From Erigeron canadensis (taxonomy: Eukaryota; Streptophyta; Magnoliopsida; Asterales; Asteraceae): a stretch of 64,000 nt of DNA. Under the pieces are notes generated by a model. The model was given only the letters and a program-made list of their open reading frames with translations. It was not told the origin of the DNA and ran no database searches. Below, one piece after another: positions 12,778-24,659 of this stretch (position 1 is the first letter of the stretch; the number at the start of each line of letters is the position of its first letter). Location of the stretch: NCBI RefSeq assembly GCF_010389155.1, contig NC_057769.1, positions 3,968,001-4,032,000 on the forward strand, given 5' to 3'. The translations under genes were made by a program, and so were the position numbers.

Positions 12778-13669
12778 TATATAACTAATGTGTGATTTTT
12801 TTTTTGTTTAATTACTATTCACATGCTATTCTTTTAGTAGAGACTTAGTATATAATCTATAAGGTAACAATGTAACATAAACAATTTGGCCCAAGTAATT
12901 TTTTTGTTTTTAATTTCATAAACAATTTTTAAATTGGGTTAAGAGATTATTATGTCTAATACATTAGTGTATTATAAGCATAATATTCAAACTACCTATA
13001 AATTATCGAAAATATATGATAATATCCAAATAAAATAATAATCACAATATACCGATCACAATTACAAAATAGTCCTTGCGAGTTATGAAAATCGCAAGCT
13101 ATAACTTGCATTTATTGGAAATCACTAATCATGAATTACAATTATTTATACACGTAATAATCTATTGATTCTAAGCTCGATAGGAAACTAACAACTTCAA
13201 AAACACCACGAAATCAAAACCGATGATTCGACCTTCATTGTTTAAGAGTTTTCCACTCCTTTTGTAGTCCTTATAGTTAATGTTACGGGTTAGGTATATA
13301 ATTGTTGCTTTGTATTTTTCTAGAATTTTGTATTTATTTTGTTAAGCAACTAGCACCTTGCTAGTGGCTTCTTCATTAATAAAATTACTAGTGTTCAGGT
13401 CCGTCCAATGGACGGGTAGTCTCAAAATATCTTAATCAAAGTTAAAAAATTGGAATTCAAATATATTAAATAGATATACCGAAATCAACTTGACATTTGC
13501 TAGCTGCTTAGTCACTCCATCGATCAAAATACTCCAAAAATTATCCGCCCAAAGAAGATACATACGAAAGTTAACTCCATATAAATATTGATTATAGTTT
13601 ACCCTTTTTTTTCAACTTTAGTTAAATAAAAAATTTACAGTTTTTTATATTCGAAAAGTGTAACCTATA
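12778..13669. other. intergenic DNA with a minus-strand Helitron 3' end
   Basis: At about 13388-13415 the minus strand shows the hairpin CCGTCCATTGGACGG followed by CTAG, a third Helitron-type terminus facing left. No gene is visible in the rest. Confidence 0.4.
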
Positions 13670-13916
13670 ATTAATTATTTTTAAATTGGGTTAAAGTGTA
13701 AATTGATGATGTAAAATCAAAAAGTGTAAGTTAATTATTTTAAATTGGGTTAAAGTGTAAATTGGTGATGGGAAACCAAAAAATATAAATTAATTGTTTT
13801 AAATAGGGGTTAAAGTGTAAATTGGTGATGGGAAACCAAAAAGTGTAAATTAATTGTTTTAGATTGGGGTTAAAGTGTAAATTGGTGATGGAATACCAAA
13901 AAGTGTAAATTAATTT
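13670..13916. repeat. tandem array, about 60 bp unit, four copies
   Basis: Four degenerate copies of a unit containing GGGTTAAAGTGTAAATTGG, then TGATG..AAACCAAAAAGTG, then TAAATTAATTGTTTT. The core AAAAAGTGTAAATTAA is the same word found inside the Helitron-like elements at 2.9, 22-23.6 and 51.4-51.6 kb, so this is probably an expanded internal repeat of that family. Confidence 0.75.
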
Positions 13917-14622
13917 AGATAAATATTAAAAAAAATAAAGGATTAATAAGGATGGAAGATTAGACTGAAAGATGTGGATTAGGGGTGCCAAGTGTACCCC
14001 CAACCCCCTCTTTTAGTTATATTATAGATAGATGTCATTTAAAAAGAAAAACTTTATAATCTCCGCAAACCTAGAACTTTGTGGATATAACCATAACAGT
14101 GTTTTACTTTAATGTTTGCATCGATAAGGCTATCTCCAATGGGGTGTCTTTAGACGCCTTTAGGTGCCCTTGGATATCCTTTGCCGTTGAAGCTTGTTCA
14201 AAACTAAAGTTTTTTTGAAGGATGCCCTTACTTGTTTTTACCTAATATATTTTTGTTTTTTGTTAGAGGTAAAATGATAAGTAAGGATATGTAATGATGT
14301 TTGTATGGTTGGAGATAACATTATAGAATTTGAAGGATTTATAAGGATTTGTAAGGATATAATGTGACAGCTCAAGAACGTCTTTGGTATTAGAGAGAAC
14401 CTAAAAATGTCTCACGAAATTAATAAGAAACACAAACATGCATAGATATTAGTTGAGTACGTACGTTACATCATGATCACTATCATTGATAAAACAATAT
14501 TTCATATGTTATTTTTCTCAATTAGTAGCTAAGTTGGTCACATAACACAAGCATAAGTTAACAAATTTTCCGTTTGAATAGCAGTTGTTTGTTATCCTTC
14601 ATCTAGTAGAAGCAAATTAAAA
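13917..14622. other. intergenic DNA 3' of the PSY gene
   Basis: At about 14129-14320 short inverted ends (GGCTATCTCCAATGG / GGTTGGAGATAAC) suggest a decayed MITE. The last part should contain the 3' UTR of the PSY gene. No other gene is seen. Confidence 0.4.
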
Positions 14623-17600
14623 TTAGCTGCTTCTTCTCTTCTTTTTCTTTGAAGGTTTAGGAGCACCCTTTCCTCTAGGATCATGTCCCCGATTTGCCGA
14701 CGGTTCACCATAGTCATTAAGATGCACCCCAAGAAGCCTCCTTCCAGCTGCCATCTTTGTTATCGTTATGGCTGCTTCACCTATCACAAGCATTATAAAA
14801 TTTGGATAATCAGTTTTTACTCTGAACATAAGCGGACAATGTTGTACTATTCACTCGAATGTATTTCTCTTAATATTGGATTTGAGGTTAGTTGTGGCTT
14901 CTTAATTAATTTGTATGAAAAATATGTAAAAATCAAAAAAATGCAACTCAAGATCTATGTATAAAAATTAATTTGTATGAAAAATATGTAAAAATCAAAA
15001 AATGCAACTCAAGATCTATGTATAAAAATCAGGGATGCATCCTCATAGTTTTTAAGCAATTACCAGTTGATATGTGTCGCATATATTTATTCACCTCGAA
15101 GGCAATAATTATTATGCATTTAATAAATTGAATCTTCATTAAATACTTAATAATTGTAAAAAATGTTTAAAAAAAATACATATGAATATCTAATTTTCTA
15201 TACTATCTAATAAAACAAATTATTTATTCCCCCCCCCCCCCTTAAACTTTCAACTTTTAAAAAATCAAAAATACCCCTCTCTCGTATTCATTAATTTAAA
15301 CATCTATACTTAATATACTTATAAAACTCTTAATGAAATAATTTACAATATAAATATCTCAACTCTTAATAACTACACTATCAACTTTAATATCAATTAC
15401 TTTTACATTCACCACCATCATATCGCCACCCCTACCGTCGTCCCCCCTGCCGACCAGCCACCGTCAACGCCACCACCCCCGCCACCTGTTGCCGCCATCA
15501 CTACCCTACAACCGCTGCATTACACAGGCATACATCTAGTACTTATAGCAAATACTTGTATATTAGAATTTCTTATTATATTTAAAAATCTTAAAGGGTG
15601 ATATTTTTGAGTATTTCTGTTAAATCTTAAGTTTCATCATAAAATTTCGAGATAGTAAGAGTAAGAAACTAATTTGTCGTTAATAAAACTATTTATAAAA
15701 ATCATATACTATTATTTATTTATTATAAGTAGAATTGTAGAATCAAGTGATTAACATCTTTGCATCTAGAGATAAAGCGTAAGGTTTCATCAATTCTAGG
15801 CTCATGCAAATGCCAAAGGTCATTTTCTATTATCTTGATAAAACCTAGAAACAACCTCTCTACCAAGGTAGAGGTAAGGTTGTCATCTCAACTCCCCTCA
15901 CAAACCGTTGAGATATTAGGACCCTCAAATAGTGCTAACAATTTTGACACAAAGCCTGTTAATATGACACGATCGACCTGGCAAGATTCATGTCTTAACA
16001 GATCAATCCGGATCTATTAGAACATGTTAAGATCCGCTAAGGTTATACATGTATAAAAATACAAAGCATTGATATTATGATTTGTAATGTTAAGGACCAT
16101 TGATCATTATGAACTTTTGTAGACACTTATTTATTGCAATGTTCATCAATCATTAAAATAATAAAGAGTAAATTACACTTTTCGTCCCTAAAGTTGACAC
16201 GTTTTTCACTTTTGATCCCTAAACTTTAAAAATTATAATTTTGACCCTAAAGTTGGCCAATTTTTTCAATAACCGTCCTTTGGCCTTACGGTGTTAAAAA
16301 ATAACCGTTAACGTACGCATGTGCTAAACATGTAAGGGCACTAATGTCATTTCACCTTACACTGAGGGACGAAAAGTGAAAAAATAGTTACTTGAGGGAC
16401 GAAAAGTGAAAAAATAGCTACTTGAAGGACGAAAAATGAAAATCATACAAATAAACTTATTCTTCCATTCTTTCTTTTCCGATCATTTTTACAGATGGAA
16501 TTTTTCGACTTTGAATCCAAATCTATAGCACAAACAAAATCATTTACTCAAATTCATGACATTCAAAACACAACCAATCAAATAAATTATAGTTCAAACA
16601 TGTCAGTCATCTTTTTTTTTTTCTAAATTTTGCTTTTAATTGAAAGGAAGACTGTGGATGGTGGTGATTCTAAGTGGCGGCGGTTGGTTGGTGGTGAATG
16701 TAGACGGCGGTGGTTGGAGGTAACTGTAGATGGTGGTGGCCGGTGGTGATTGTAGGCGGTGGTGGCTGGTGTTGATTGTAGTGGCGGTGGCTGGTGGTAA
16801 TTATAGGCGGCGGTGGCTATGGGTGGCAATTGCTCGTGGTGGTTATAGACGGCGGTGGCTGGTGCTGGTTACAGACGGCGGTGGCTGGTAGCGAGGATGT
16901 TGGTGGTGGTTATTAGGTGGTGGTGATTGGAGAGGCTTGGGGGTAAAGGGAAAATAAATGTCTAGTCGGAAAATTTCATCGTAAAAGAAAGAATGGAAGA
17001 ATAAATTTATTTATATGATTTTCATTTTTCGTCCCTCAAGTAGCTATTTTTTCACTTTTCGTCATTCAAGTAGCTATTTTTTCACTTTTCGTCCCTTGGT
17101 GTAAGGTGAAATGACATTAGTGCCCTCACGTGCTAGCACGTGCGTACGTTAACGGCCATTTTTTAACGCCGTAAGGCCAAAGGCCGATTATTAAAAAAAT
17201 TGGCCAACTTTAGGGTCAAAATTGTAATTTTTAAAATTTAGGGATCAAAAGTGAAAAACGTACTAACTTCAAGGATGAAAAGTGTAATTTACTCAATAAT
17301 AAACTATCTTCTGCTAAGAAGCATGGGTTGAATTTTCCAGTTCAAATGAAAAACCTATATTAATTATTCGTATTTTTTCAAGTATCTGACTCACAATTTG
17401 AGGCAAAACTTATTAAAATACATATACATAAATATAAAATAATGCGAATGGCGAATATTAATGGATCTTGATCCACCTGACAGGTTGCACCAACCAAGAT
17501 GCAGTGTTAACCTTTGCCAATATGAACTTGTGAAATGTGAAGCAAAAGAAATAGTATTATACTCTAATAAGCAATATATCTTTACTACATTATAAAAATT

Positions 17601-18600
17601 ATACCATAAAGTTAGAAAAAGAAAAATTTAAAAATGACTAATTTGTCCTTAATGAACCCTCATTTATTATTTATATATAAAAATTACCTAATTGCCTTTA
17701 ATAAACTAATTTTACACTCTAAATTTTCATCTTCTAAAATATTTACACTACCACTTTTACATTAATTATATCTACATCATTTGACACCGTCACCCTATCG
17801 CGGCCACCATGACCGTTGTTGCTGCCACCACCGCCGCATTGCGTATAGTTCCAAATGACGCATTGTATATTAATAGAAAAATGATGACAAAATCTAACTT
17901 AAATGTGTATAGTTTTTAGTTTATTGATGACAAAACTATAATTCAAAAAATATTATGGGTGTTTGGGATTACTTTTTGAAATGATTATTTGATTATTATG
18001 TTTGTAAAACGCAAATAATTTAAAAAAATGTTTAGATAAAAAAATGATTATTTGTCTTGAAAACATAATTTTAGACTTTAGTACATACTTTTTCAAAACG
18101 CAGTTTTAAAAACCTCAAAAATATTTTGAAAACATAAATTTTGTATTGTAAACACAACAACAAACACCCCGTGACATCTTTCTTGAATAATTTGTCAGGG
18201 GCAATAGACAACTTAATTAGGAAATCTTCTTAAACTATGTTCAATTATAAAACGAAAATAATAGTGTTTGCATACAAAATTAACGGATTCAAAACTCGAA
18301 TGATAATAAAGCCATAAAGGTGATAAAAATTTGTTCAATAAGTTATTACTGTAAAGTAGTTGTGTTCTGAATATAGTTTTTGACCGACATGTTTAACATT
18401 TTACCGTGCCTTATACCGTAAAAGTTTAATCAAAGACACCCTACAATTAAAAATCAAAAACAATAAAATAAATCTGTAGGGAGAACAGAACACATACCAG
18501 AGGCGAAATCAAAATTCCCAGTGGCGGTTGCGAAAGAAGCAGCCATGAGCAATGCGAGCACCGCCGCACAACACCATATACGTACAAACCCAACACCCAT
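14623..18600 (-). CDS. PSY: PSY family sulfated-peptide precursor
   Basis: Predicted secreted precursor of a PSY (plant peptide containing sulfated tyrosine) hormone, which acts outside the cell through leucine-rich-repeat receptor kinases to promote cell expansion and proliferation. Exon 1 is 18600-18498 and exon 2 is 14780-14623. The GT (18497-18496) and AG (14782-14781) borders join in phase through a split Gly codon, giving 86 residues. Residues 1-27 form a signal peptide with a hydrophobic core (VLALLMAASFATA). RRLLG at 48-52 precedes the peptide, and DYGEPSANRGHDP (57-69) closely matches the Arabidopsis PSY1 core DYGDPSANPKHDP, with Asp-Tyr for sulfation and prolines for hydroxylation. 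The tail is basic (KKKKRR at 79-84), longer and more basic than PSY1. The intron is about 3.7 kb and holds a MULE and other repeats. The assembly is inferred from phase and motif; a transcript would settle it. Confidence 0.82.
14905..15029. repeat. 62 bp tandem duplication in the PSY intron
   Basis: Two nearly identical adjacent copies starting ATTAATTTGTATGAAAAATA, with a period of 62 bp. One A in an A-run differs. Confidence 0.8.
15197..15539 (+). mobile_element. short Helitron-like element with GC-rich 3' end
   Basis: It starts TCTATACTATCTAATAAAAC, contains a C-homopolymer (15230-15241) and ends in a CCACC/GCCACC-rich segment, then CTGCATTACACAGGC, then CATCTAG followed by T. Similar GC-rich 3' modules occur at 17.76-17.85, 28.72-28.75 and 53.6-53.69 kb, and reversed at 21.1 and 50.54 kb. 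No coding capacity. Confidence 0.45.
16166..17294. mobile_element. Mutator-like element (MULE/TIR-MITE) with long inverted repeats
   Basis: The ends are inverted copies starting GAGTAAATTACACTTTTCGT and extending about 285 bp (16166-16450 against 17010-17294). A perfect 9 bp direct repeat, AATAATAAA, flanks the element at 16157-16165 and 17295-17303. Long TIRs with a 9 bp duplication are the Mutator hallmark. The interior encodes no transposase and carries a GGCGGTGGCTGGT minisatellite. The element sits within the PSY intron. Confidence 0.85.
16655..16925. repeat. GGCGGTGG minisatellite inside the MULE
   Basis: About nine to ten degenerate units of roughly 26-28 bp, each built around GACGGCGGTGGCTGGTGGT. 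The bias gives spurious open frames in several phases, such as a His/Pro/Tyr-rich one on the minus strand. I do not consider them genes. Confidence 0.75.
17304..18497. other. remaining 5' part of the PSY intron
   Basis: AT-rich non-coding sequence. At 17579-17850 it resembles the short Helitron-like family: TCTTTACTACATTATAAAAA near the start and CCGCCGCATTGCGTATAG near the end. No separate gene is seen. Confidence 0.4.
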
Positions 18601-18673
18601 ATCGATATATATCTTTCTTTATATGTATTACTTTTAATTTCAGTGTGTACAAAAAATATTTGATTGTTGGGAA

Positions 18674-18683
18674 CTATAAATAG
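18674..18683 (-). promoter_or_regulatory. candidate TATA box of the PSY gene
   Basis: CTATTTATAG on the minus strand lies about 75 bp upstream of the PSY start codon, at a plausible core-promoter distance. The reverse strand reads CTATAAATAG, so it is not strand-specific. Confidence 0.35.
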
Positions 18684-18966
18684 AGAGGGAAAACTGGAAA
18701 GGGTTGACGTTTGACAAATCGTGGGCGCCACGAGTGGATGTGTTTTTTGTTTGTGAAGGCAGAAAGTGAGTGAAACTATTTATTTGGGCCGTTGGTTTAG
18801 GGTCAACCCTTTTTTTGGCCCATCTTTATCTGTATCTCTGTTATGTTCTGTTTTGTGCTCATAAAGTGTGTGCCTGTCTTCCTTGTTTTGTGCTCCTTTT
18901 CAATTTCTCATCAAATGGATAAATTTGAGTAACCATCAATTTTCTTTTGAAATGTATGAAAATATA

Positions 18967-19206
18967 CTCCCTCCGTCCCATATTAAGTGTCCTATTTGAC
19001 TTTTTGAGTCTTTTTATTTGAACTTTGACCGTAAATATTTTTGTTTGTATAATATAACATATATGAATTGATTGAGTTTTACATGTATTTTTCATTAATA
19101 TAACTTTCATCAACTAATATAAAACAAACAAAGATATTTAAGGTCAAAGTCAGAAAAAAAAAACTTGACCAGTCAAAACTGGACAATTAAAATGGAACAT
19201 AAGGAG
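18967..19206. repeat. Stowaway-like MITE
   Basis: Termini CTCCCTCCGTCCCA and ATGGAACATAAGGAG form an imperfect inverted repeat with TA on both sides, the Stowaway pattern. It lies about 370 bp upstream of the PSY start codon, so it is part of that gene's distal promoter region. Confidence 0.75.
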
Positions 19207-20426
19207 TATATAATAGCTGCAGTCCGCTACATATTCTATTTCCCCTAGTTTTTAAGCTTTAAACGTGTGTTTACTTGGACTTTAGATCACGTAAATTGTC
19301 GTTTTCATGTTAGTAGTTTGATGGTCTCTTTAGAAGTAATACTAATACAAGTTGTTATATTGCGAATTAATTAACATTCAATATTATATTCTGTACACAA
19401 ATATCATACTTTTAATGTGTCCTATCCTATTCGTCAACTATCGGTTAAAAGTATGAAATTTGAATGCTTTTGGGGTTTTTTTGGAAGGAATATAAATTTG
19501 TTTGAATGAATGTTTTTTCGTGTTTTTTAAAGATTCAATTGACGGACGGAATTAAAATCTTTTTTAATTCTTGGGGAATGGAGATTCTATTAAATGAGGT
19601 AACGTTTATATTCATACGAACGAAATCCTTTCATTTTTTGGACAACCAAAAAAACTAATTAAAGGAATGAAATTTGATTTCAGTCCATTTCGAACAAACG
19701 CAACCTTAGTTGTAACATAAGAAATGACATATATAGTGTCTAGATAATGAGGCCACTAGTAGGTACACTAAGCACCTCCATTAATGTCTATACAAGCCTC
19801 ACTTGCTATCTTCACTTGCTCTTCATTTATCCTGAGGGAAAAACACATTTAAGCAAACAAGTATTATCTAATCATAGCTAAGTAAAGCTAAGTAAGATAA
19901 CAAACATATAATTGATAAAACGTTTGTCCTTTTAAATCTTTAAAAAAAGATACTACATTTTACTGATTAAAGCATAAATCATTGCATGATTAAAGCATTA
20001 ATCATTGCATAACATCACATTATATGTCCTTGGATATATAATCCTAATTGTGTCTAACCACGTTACACATTACTTTTCACATATCACGTTACGCTATGTG
20101 TGACATAGGTCACATATCTCATATAAGGTGAAAGATTGTGTGTAGGTAATCACACATCTCAAGTAAGGTGAAAGTTTGGCGGGTATCATTATCTGCATTA
20201 ACTAATATATCACTTTTGAAGCTATGTACGAATTAACAGAGTCGCGGTTAATTAATAATGTTACAAGAAAATTTTAATTTTAATCTTTGAAAAGTTTGAT
20301 AACTTTTATTGATAAAAAAAAAGGAAGGATACCTTAAATTTAAAATTAAACTAAGTTGTATATCTTTTCGACTTTTCATCAATTTATCCGACTACAAAAA
20401 AGCAAAGTATGAATTGACATGATTAC
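19207..20426. other. intergenic DNA and possible 3' end of the first HP30-like gene
   Basis: At 19830-19770 on the minus strand, a good acceptor (TTTTTCCCTCAG) is followed by an open stretch reading INEEQVKIASEACIDINGGA and a stop. It could be a terminal exon of the HP30-like copy, but the phase does not match exon 3. The rest is AT-rich DNA without a recognised gene. Confidence 0.3.
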
Positions 20427-22062
20427 CTTAAACAGTGCAACATGAATGAGAGTGAGCAAAGCTGGTGGTATTATCATCCTCGGGCCCCTAAGGCCAAAAG
20501 CTCTTATGTATATGATCCTGAAACTAACACCTGCCAACATACTGTAATGAAATATTTTCCGTATCATGAAAAGTTAGATGCTTCTTTCAAATATGAGTTT
20601 CATATATAACTATGCTTTTAAATAAAAAGTATAAAAAATTTTTAAGATATTCTCTTCTATTGTGTATATTTTCTCCTCTTTTTAAAAAACTCCATAATTT
20701 ATAACTATAGTTTGAATACATTTCACGTATCTATACAAATATAAAGATCTCATTAGATAACTAAAATCTTTTACCAACTAAACAAAAACAACAATGTAAT
20801 TGTTATAAATTAAATTAAAATAATAAAAACTATACCTTTATAAATAAACCTATAGTTTTACATGTTAATTGTCAAGTAAAATAATTACTAAAAAGTCAAT
20901 ATAAAACTTACAAATCTCATTAGAAAATTAGAATATGTTTATCCCACATAATAATTAAAATGTGTTAGCTTACTTAACTTTTCTCGAAGCAATATAATCA
21001 TATAGGTATTATGATGATCATCAACACTTTTCACTATAAAAACTTAATTTTATGTATTTATTAAATTTAGCTACCACTTTGATACACTAGAGTTATTTTT
21101 GCGCGATGCGGAGGTGTAATGGTGATGTGACGAGTTGTGGTGGCACGCGAAGGTAGCGGTGACGGTGGCAGCTGTGATGATGGCGGCGGCGGTGAGGTCG
21201 GGTAGTGATGGCGGGGTGAATAGTTTAGGTTATTGATGAAACATATTATGAGAATTTTATGATGGAAATTAAATAAAACTAGAAATAAAATATGTTTTAT
21301 CATAGCGTAATTTTATTTTAAATTTTATGTTTGGTTCCTCTAAGAAGCACTCGTAGTTATATCATATTCCTCTGCTCTTCATAGTTCATAGTTTTGTTTT
21401 TTGTTTCCTCTCTTTTTTTTTTTGATTTATATAAATATATTTTATTTGAATTCTGGCCTTTCCTTCAAAACAACGGAAGGAAACTCATTCTAGTTCCAAA
21501 TTAAATTCCAATTCCACCTAATTCCGGCCTAACACATAATGTAGTTTTCTTGATTACATGCAACACATTATATATAAATAAATAACATATGTATATAACT
21601 ACTATACTTATTGATTATCATATAGCCATAAATTAACTTACCATGCCGTGGTATCCTTTTAATTTGCCTCTCAATTCTTCCATGACAGTATATATGGACG
21701 TCGGAACAGCCCCAAGAAGAGCTAAATTACTAACCATGAACCACGGCAAGTTTGGAGCACATCTAAACTGTTTATACAGAAATTTTCAAAAACATATGAG
21801 TAGTTGTGTTCGGATTTTTCCAAAGGCATGATCAGAAGAGAAAATAAAAATAAAAACATTAATTAGGGTAACTATAGTTAACCTTTAGGCGTTTGTTCAA
21901 CCAAGACCTTGACACCAGACCACTACCGCCATAGATGGCGCCTACTATGGCGGCGTTAACAGCTGCCTTCATAAGTAAAGACTGTTTGGAGGCCACTATT
22001 TCTGTAGTTGGGTTCTCGTCACCCGTCACGAAAATTTCTTCTCCTTCCTTTTCTTTTCCCAT
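20427..22062 (-). pseudogene. HP30/Tim17-like (PRAT family) gene, copy 1, frame-disrupted
   Basis: Homologous to chloroplast inner-envelope import proteins HP30 and HP30-2, members of the Tim17/Tim22/Tim23 (PRAT) family of four-helix membrane proteins. Exons read from GT/AG signals: 22062-21883, 21767-21642, 20541-20427. Exon 1 (60 codons) starts MGKEKEGEEI and contains SKQSLLMKAAV, matching the HP30 KQSLPVEAAV motif, then a Gly-rich helix. Exon 2 has LLGAVPTSIYTVMEELRGK, like the VNAGISCVMKRIRGK helix of HP30. Exon 3 reads MLAGVSFR..GPRMIIPP..LIHVALFK, but only in a frame that exon 2 does not feed. Compared with copy 2 at 30 kb, exon 2 carries four extra bases after the GKxK motif. A truncated protein or alternative donor is possible. 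The HP30 SAM-like C-terminus is absent. The family call is moderately sure; the status (pseudogene or short gene) is not. Confidence 0.55.
20542..21641. other. intron 2 of HP30-like copy 1
   Basis: The 1.1 kb intron includes a GC-rich segment at 21095-21230 (repeated GGTGG and GGCGGCGG words) that is the reversed 3' module of the short Helitron-like family, and AT-rich flanks. Confidence 0.4.
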
Positions 22063-22153
22063 GATTTAATGAATATTTGAATGATAAGTTTTGTGCTAGC
22101 TAGCTAGTGTGGATTTTAATTAATTGGCAGAATATATGTTGACGACTATATAT

Positions 22154-22519
22154 ATCTACCAATATATATATAACAAGGTGTTAAATTCATTTCTAAACAA
22201 ACAAGAACCTTTTGATGAATTCCATCTTTGATTTAAAGTCATTAGATCAAATTTAATTATTTTATCTTTTTTAAATGACAATATTAATACTTACACTTTT
22301 TATAATTATACAAAACATACCCCTTTAAAAATAATTTAAACTTTTTGGTTTCCATCACAAATTTACACTTTTTTCTCAATATTTTTAATCAGTAAATCAA
22401 AAATAATACTCGTAGCTAATATATATACCCTTTTAAATTTAATTTACACTTTTTGGTTTTCCATCACAAATTTATAATTTTTACCCAATAATTTTAATCA
22501 AGAAATAAAAAATAGTAGC

Positions 22520-22563
<44 letters not shown>

Positions 22564-24315
22564 GAATAATAGTTAATATTATTTTTTCAATATATTATTA
22601 TATTAATAGCTAATATATATCCTAACTAGATTAATACTCGCGTAATACGCAGGAAATATGTATAATTAATAACATGTTAAATTTTTATAATATCATAAGT
22701 TGACAAATATTTAACCAAGTAATAAGTAAACCACTTGAAAACATGAAGTTATATTAGTCGTCGATTAGATTCCGCTTAACAGTGTCCAAACCGTTCGCTT
22801 TTAGGCATGAAGTTCGCTTTTGTAACAAACCTTAGTCATTCGCGACCCCTACTCTAATCAAAAGACTAAAGGCTTAAAATAAATCCAAAGACGTTAAATA
22901 AGATATATGTCATCATCATTTGATCTAATGTCTCTAAATAAAAGTTAAAACTCATCTAAGGGTCCATATTTTTTCAATTATAAATTAAGATTTCTCTTTA
23001 ATATATATTTAATGATAATAAAATAATACTCTTTATCTTATGTCTTATCCAATAAAATAATTGTTAATATCATATAAAAAATACGTATCATATTTTAATT
23101 AAAATATTTGAGATATGTTTCATTTAAAATATATAGATCAATTTTCTATTGATAAAAATACTAAGCTATATTTTAAACCAAAATAAAGAAAAATTGAATA
23201 TTAATAATGTCGTAACACCATGTATTTACAAATCTACCAATCTACCAATATATATCACAAGGTGCTAAATTCATTCATAAACAAACAAGAACCCTTTAAT
23301 GAATTTCATCTTTGATTTAGAGTCATTAGATCAAATTTAATTATTTTATCTTTTTTAAATGACAATATTAATACTTACACTTTTTATAATTATACAAAAA
23401 ATATCCCTTTAAAAATAATTTACACTTTTTGATTTTTCATCACAAATTTACACTTTTTTCCCATTATTTCTAATCAAGAAATCAAAAATAATACTCGTAG
23501 CTAATATATATATATACCCTTTTAAATTTAATTTACACTTTTTGGTTTTCTATCACAAATTTACACTTTTTATCCAATAATTTTAATCAAGAAATCAAAA
23601 ATAGTAGCTAATATATATATATATATACATATATAAAAAATAGAATAATAGTTAATATTATTTTTTTAATTAATTATTATATTAATAGCTAATATATATC
23701 ATAACTAAATTAATACTTGCGTGATACGTAGAAAACATATATAATTAATAACATGTTAAATTTTTATAATATCATAAGTTGACAAATATTTAACCAGGTA
23801 ATAAGTAAACCACTTGAAAACATGAAGTTATATTAGTCGTCGATTAGATTCCGCTTAACAGTGTCCAAACCGTTCGCTTTTAGGCATGAAGTTCGCTTTT
23901 GTAACAAACCTTAGTCATTTGCGACCCCTACTCTAATCAAAAGACTAAAGGCTTAAAATAAATCCAAAAAAGTTAAATAAGGTATATGTCATCATCATTT
24001 GATTTAATGACTTTAAATAAAAGTTAAAACTCATCTAAGGATCAATATTTTTTCAATTATAAATTAAGGTTTCTCTTTAATATATATATTTAATGATAAT
24101 AAAATAATATTCTTTATCTTATGTCTTATCCAATAGAATAATTGTAATATCATATAAAAAAATAGATCATATTTTAATTAAAATATTTGAGATATGTTTC
24201 ATTTAAAATATATAGATCAATTTTCTATTGATAAAAATAGTAAGCTATATTTTAAACTATAATAAAGAAAAATTGAATATTAATAATGTCGTAACACCAT
24301 GTATCTACAATATTA
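22154..24315. repeat. 1.08 kb tandem direct duplication
   Basis: Two consecutive copies of about 1,080 bp (22154-23240 and 23241-24315). Anchors such as ACATGAAGTTATATTAGTCG occur at 22741 and 23820, an offset of 1,079. Copy 1 has a (TA)n microsatellite at about 22524-22560. Each unit holds the AATTTACACTTTTTGG..TCATCACAAATTTACAC words, and copy 1 has a minus-strand Helitron-like 3' end (GCGTATTACGC..CTAG at 22626-22650). No coding frame is seen. The divergence visible between copies suggests an old duplication. Confidence 0.85.
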
Positions 24316-24659
24316 TATATATATAATATATATATATGTCCGGTTTAGTCAAATTATCAACGGCGGTGTTGAGAAGGCCGAGTTTAGCTTAGGTGACTGA
24401 CAACTTTGAGAACATCAACCTTTAACATTGATCTGCAATTTTGGAGCATGTGGTGACAGAGATGTTGCGCTCAATTAAATAAAATAAAATAAATTATCAA
24501 AATTGATGATATATAATTTAGCTTGTAAATATGTGTGACTATTGTGATTACTATTATAAAAGAATTTGAAAAAAAATAATGTTTTTACATACAACTATAT
24601 TAGTAATGTACTTTACATTTATCAAAAACAAAAATAAAAAAAATAAATTCCAACCTTTT

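Noticed and set aside
13670..13916. Regular 60 bp repeats that might suggest a CRISPR-like array
   Set aside because: Units are adjacent with no unique spacers and are related to Helitron-internal words; the genome is a plant.
16623..16829. His/Pro/Tyr-rich open frame on the minus strand
   Set aside because: It is a by-product of the GGCGGTGG minisatellite in the MULE and has open neighbours in other frames.
24300..24480. Slightly GC-richer stretch (GGCGGTGTTGAGAAGGCCGAG) after the tandem duplication that looked like a gene remnant
   Set aside because: Too short, with no frame longer than a few tens of codons and no recognisable motif.
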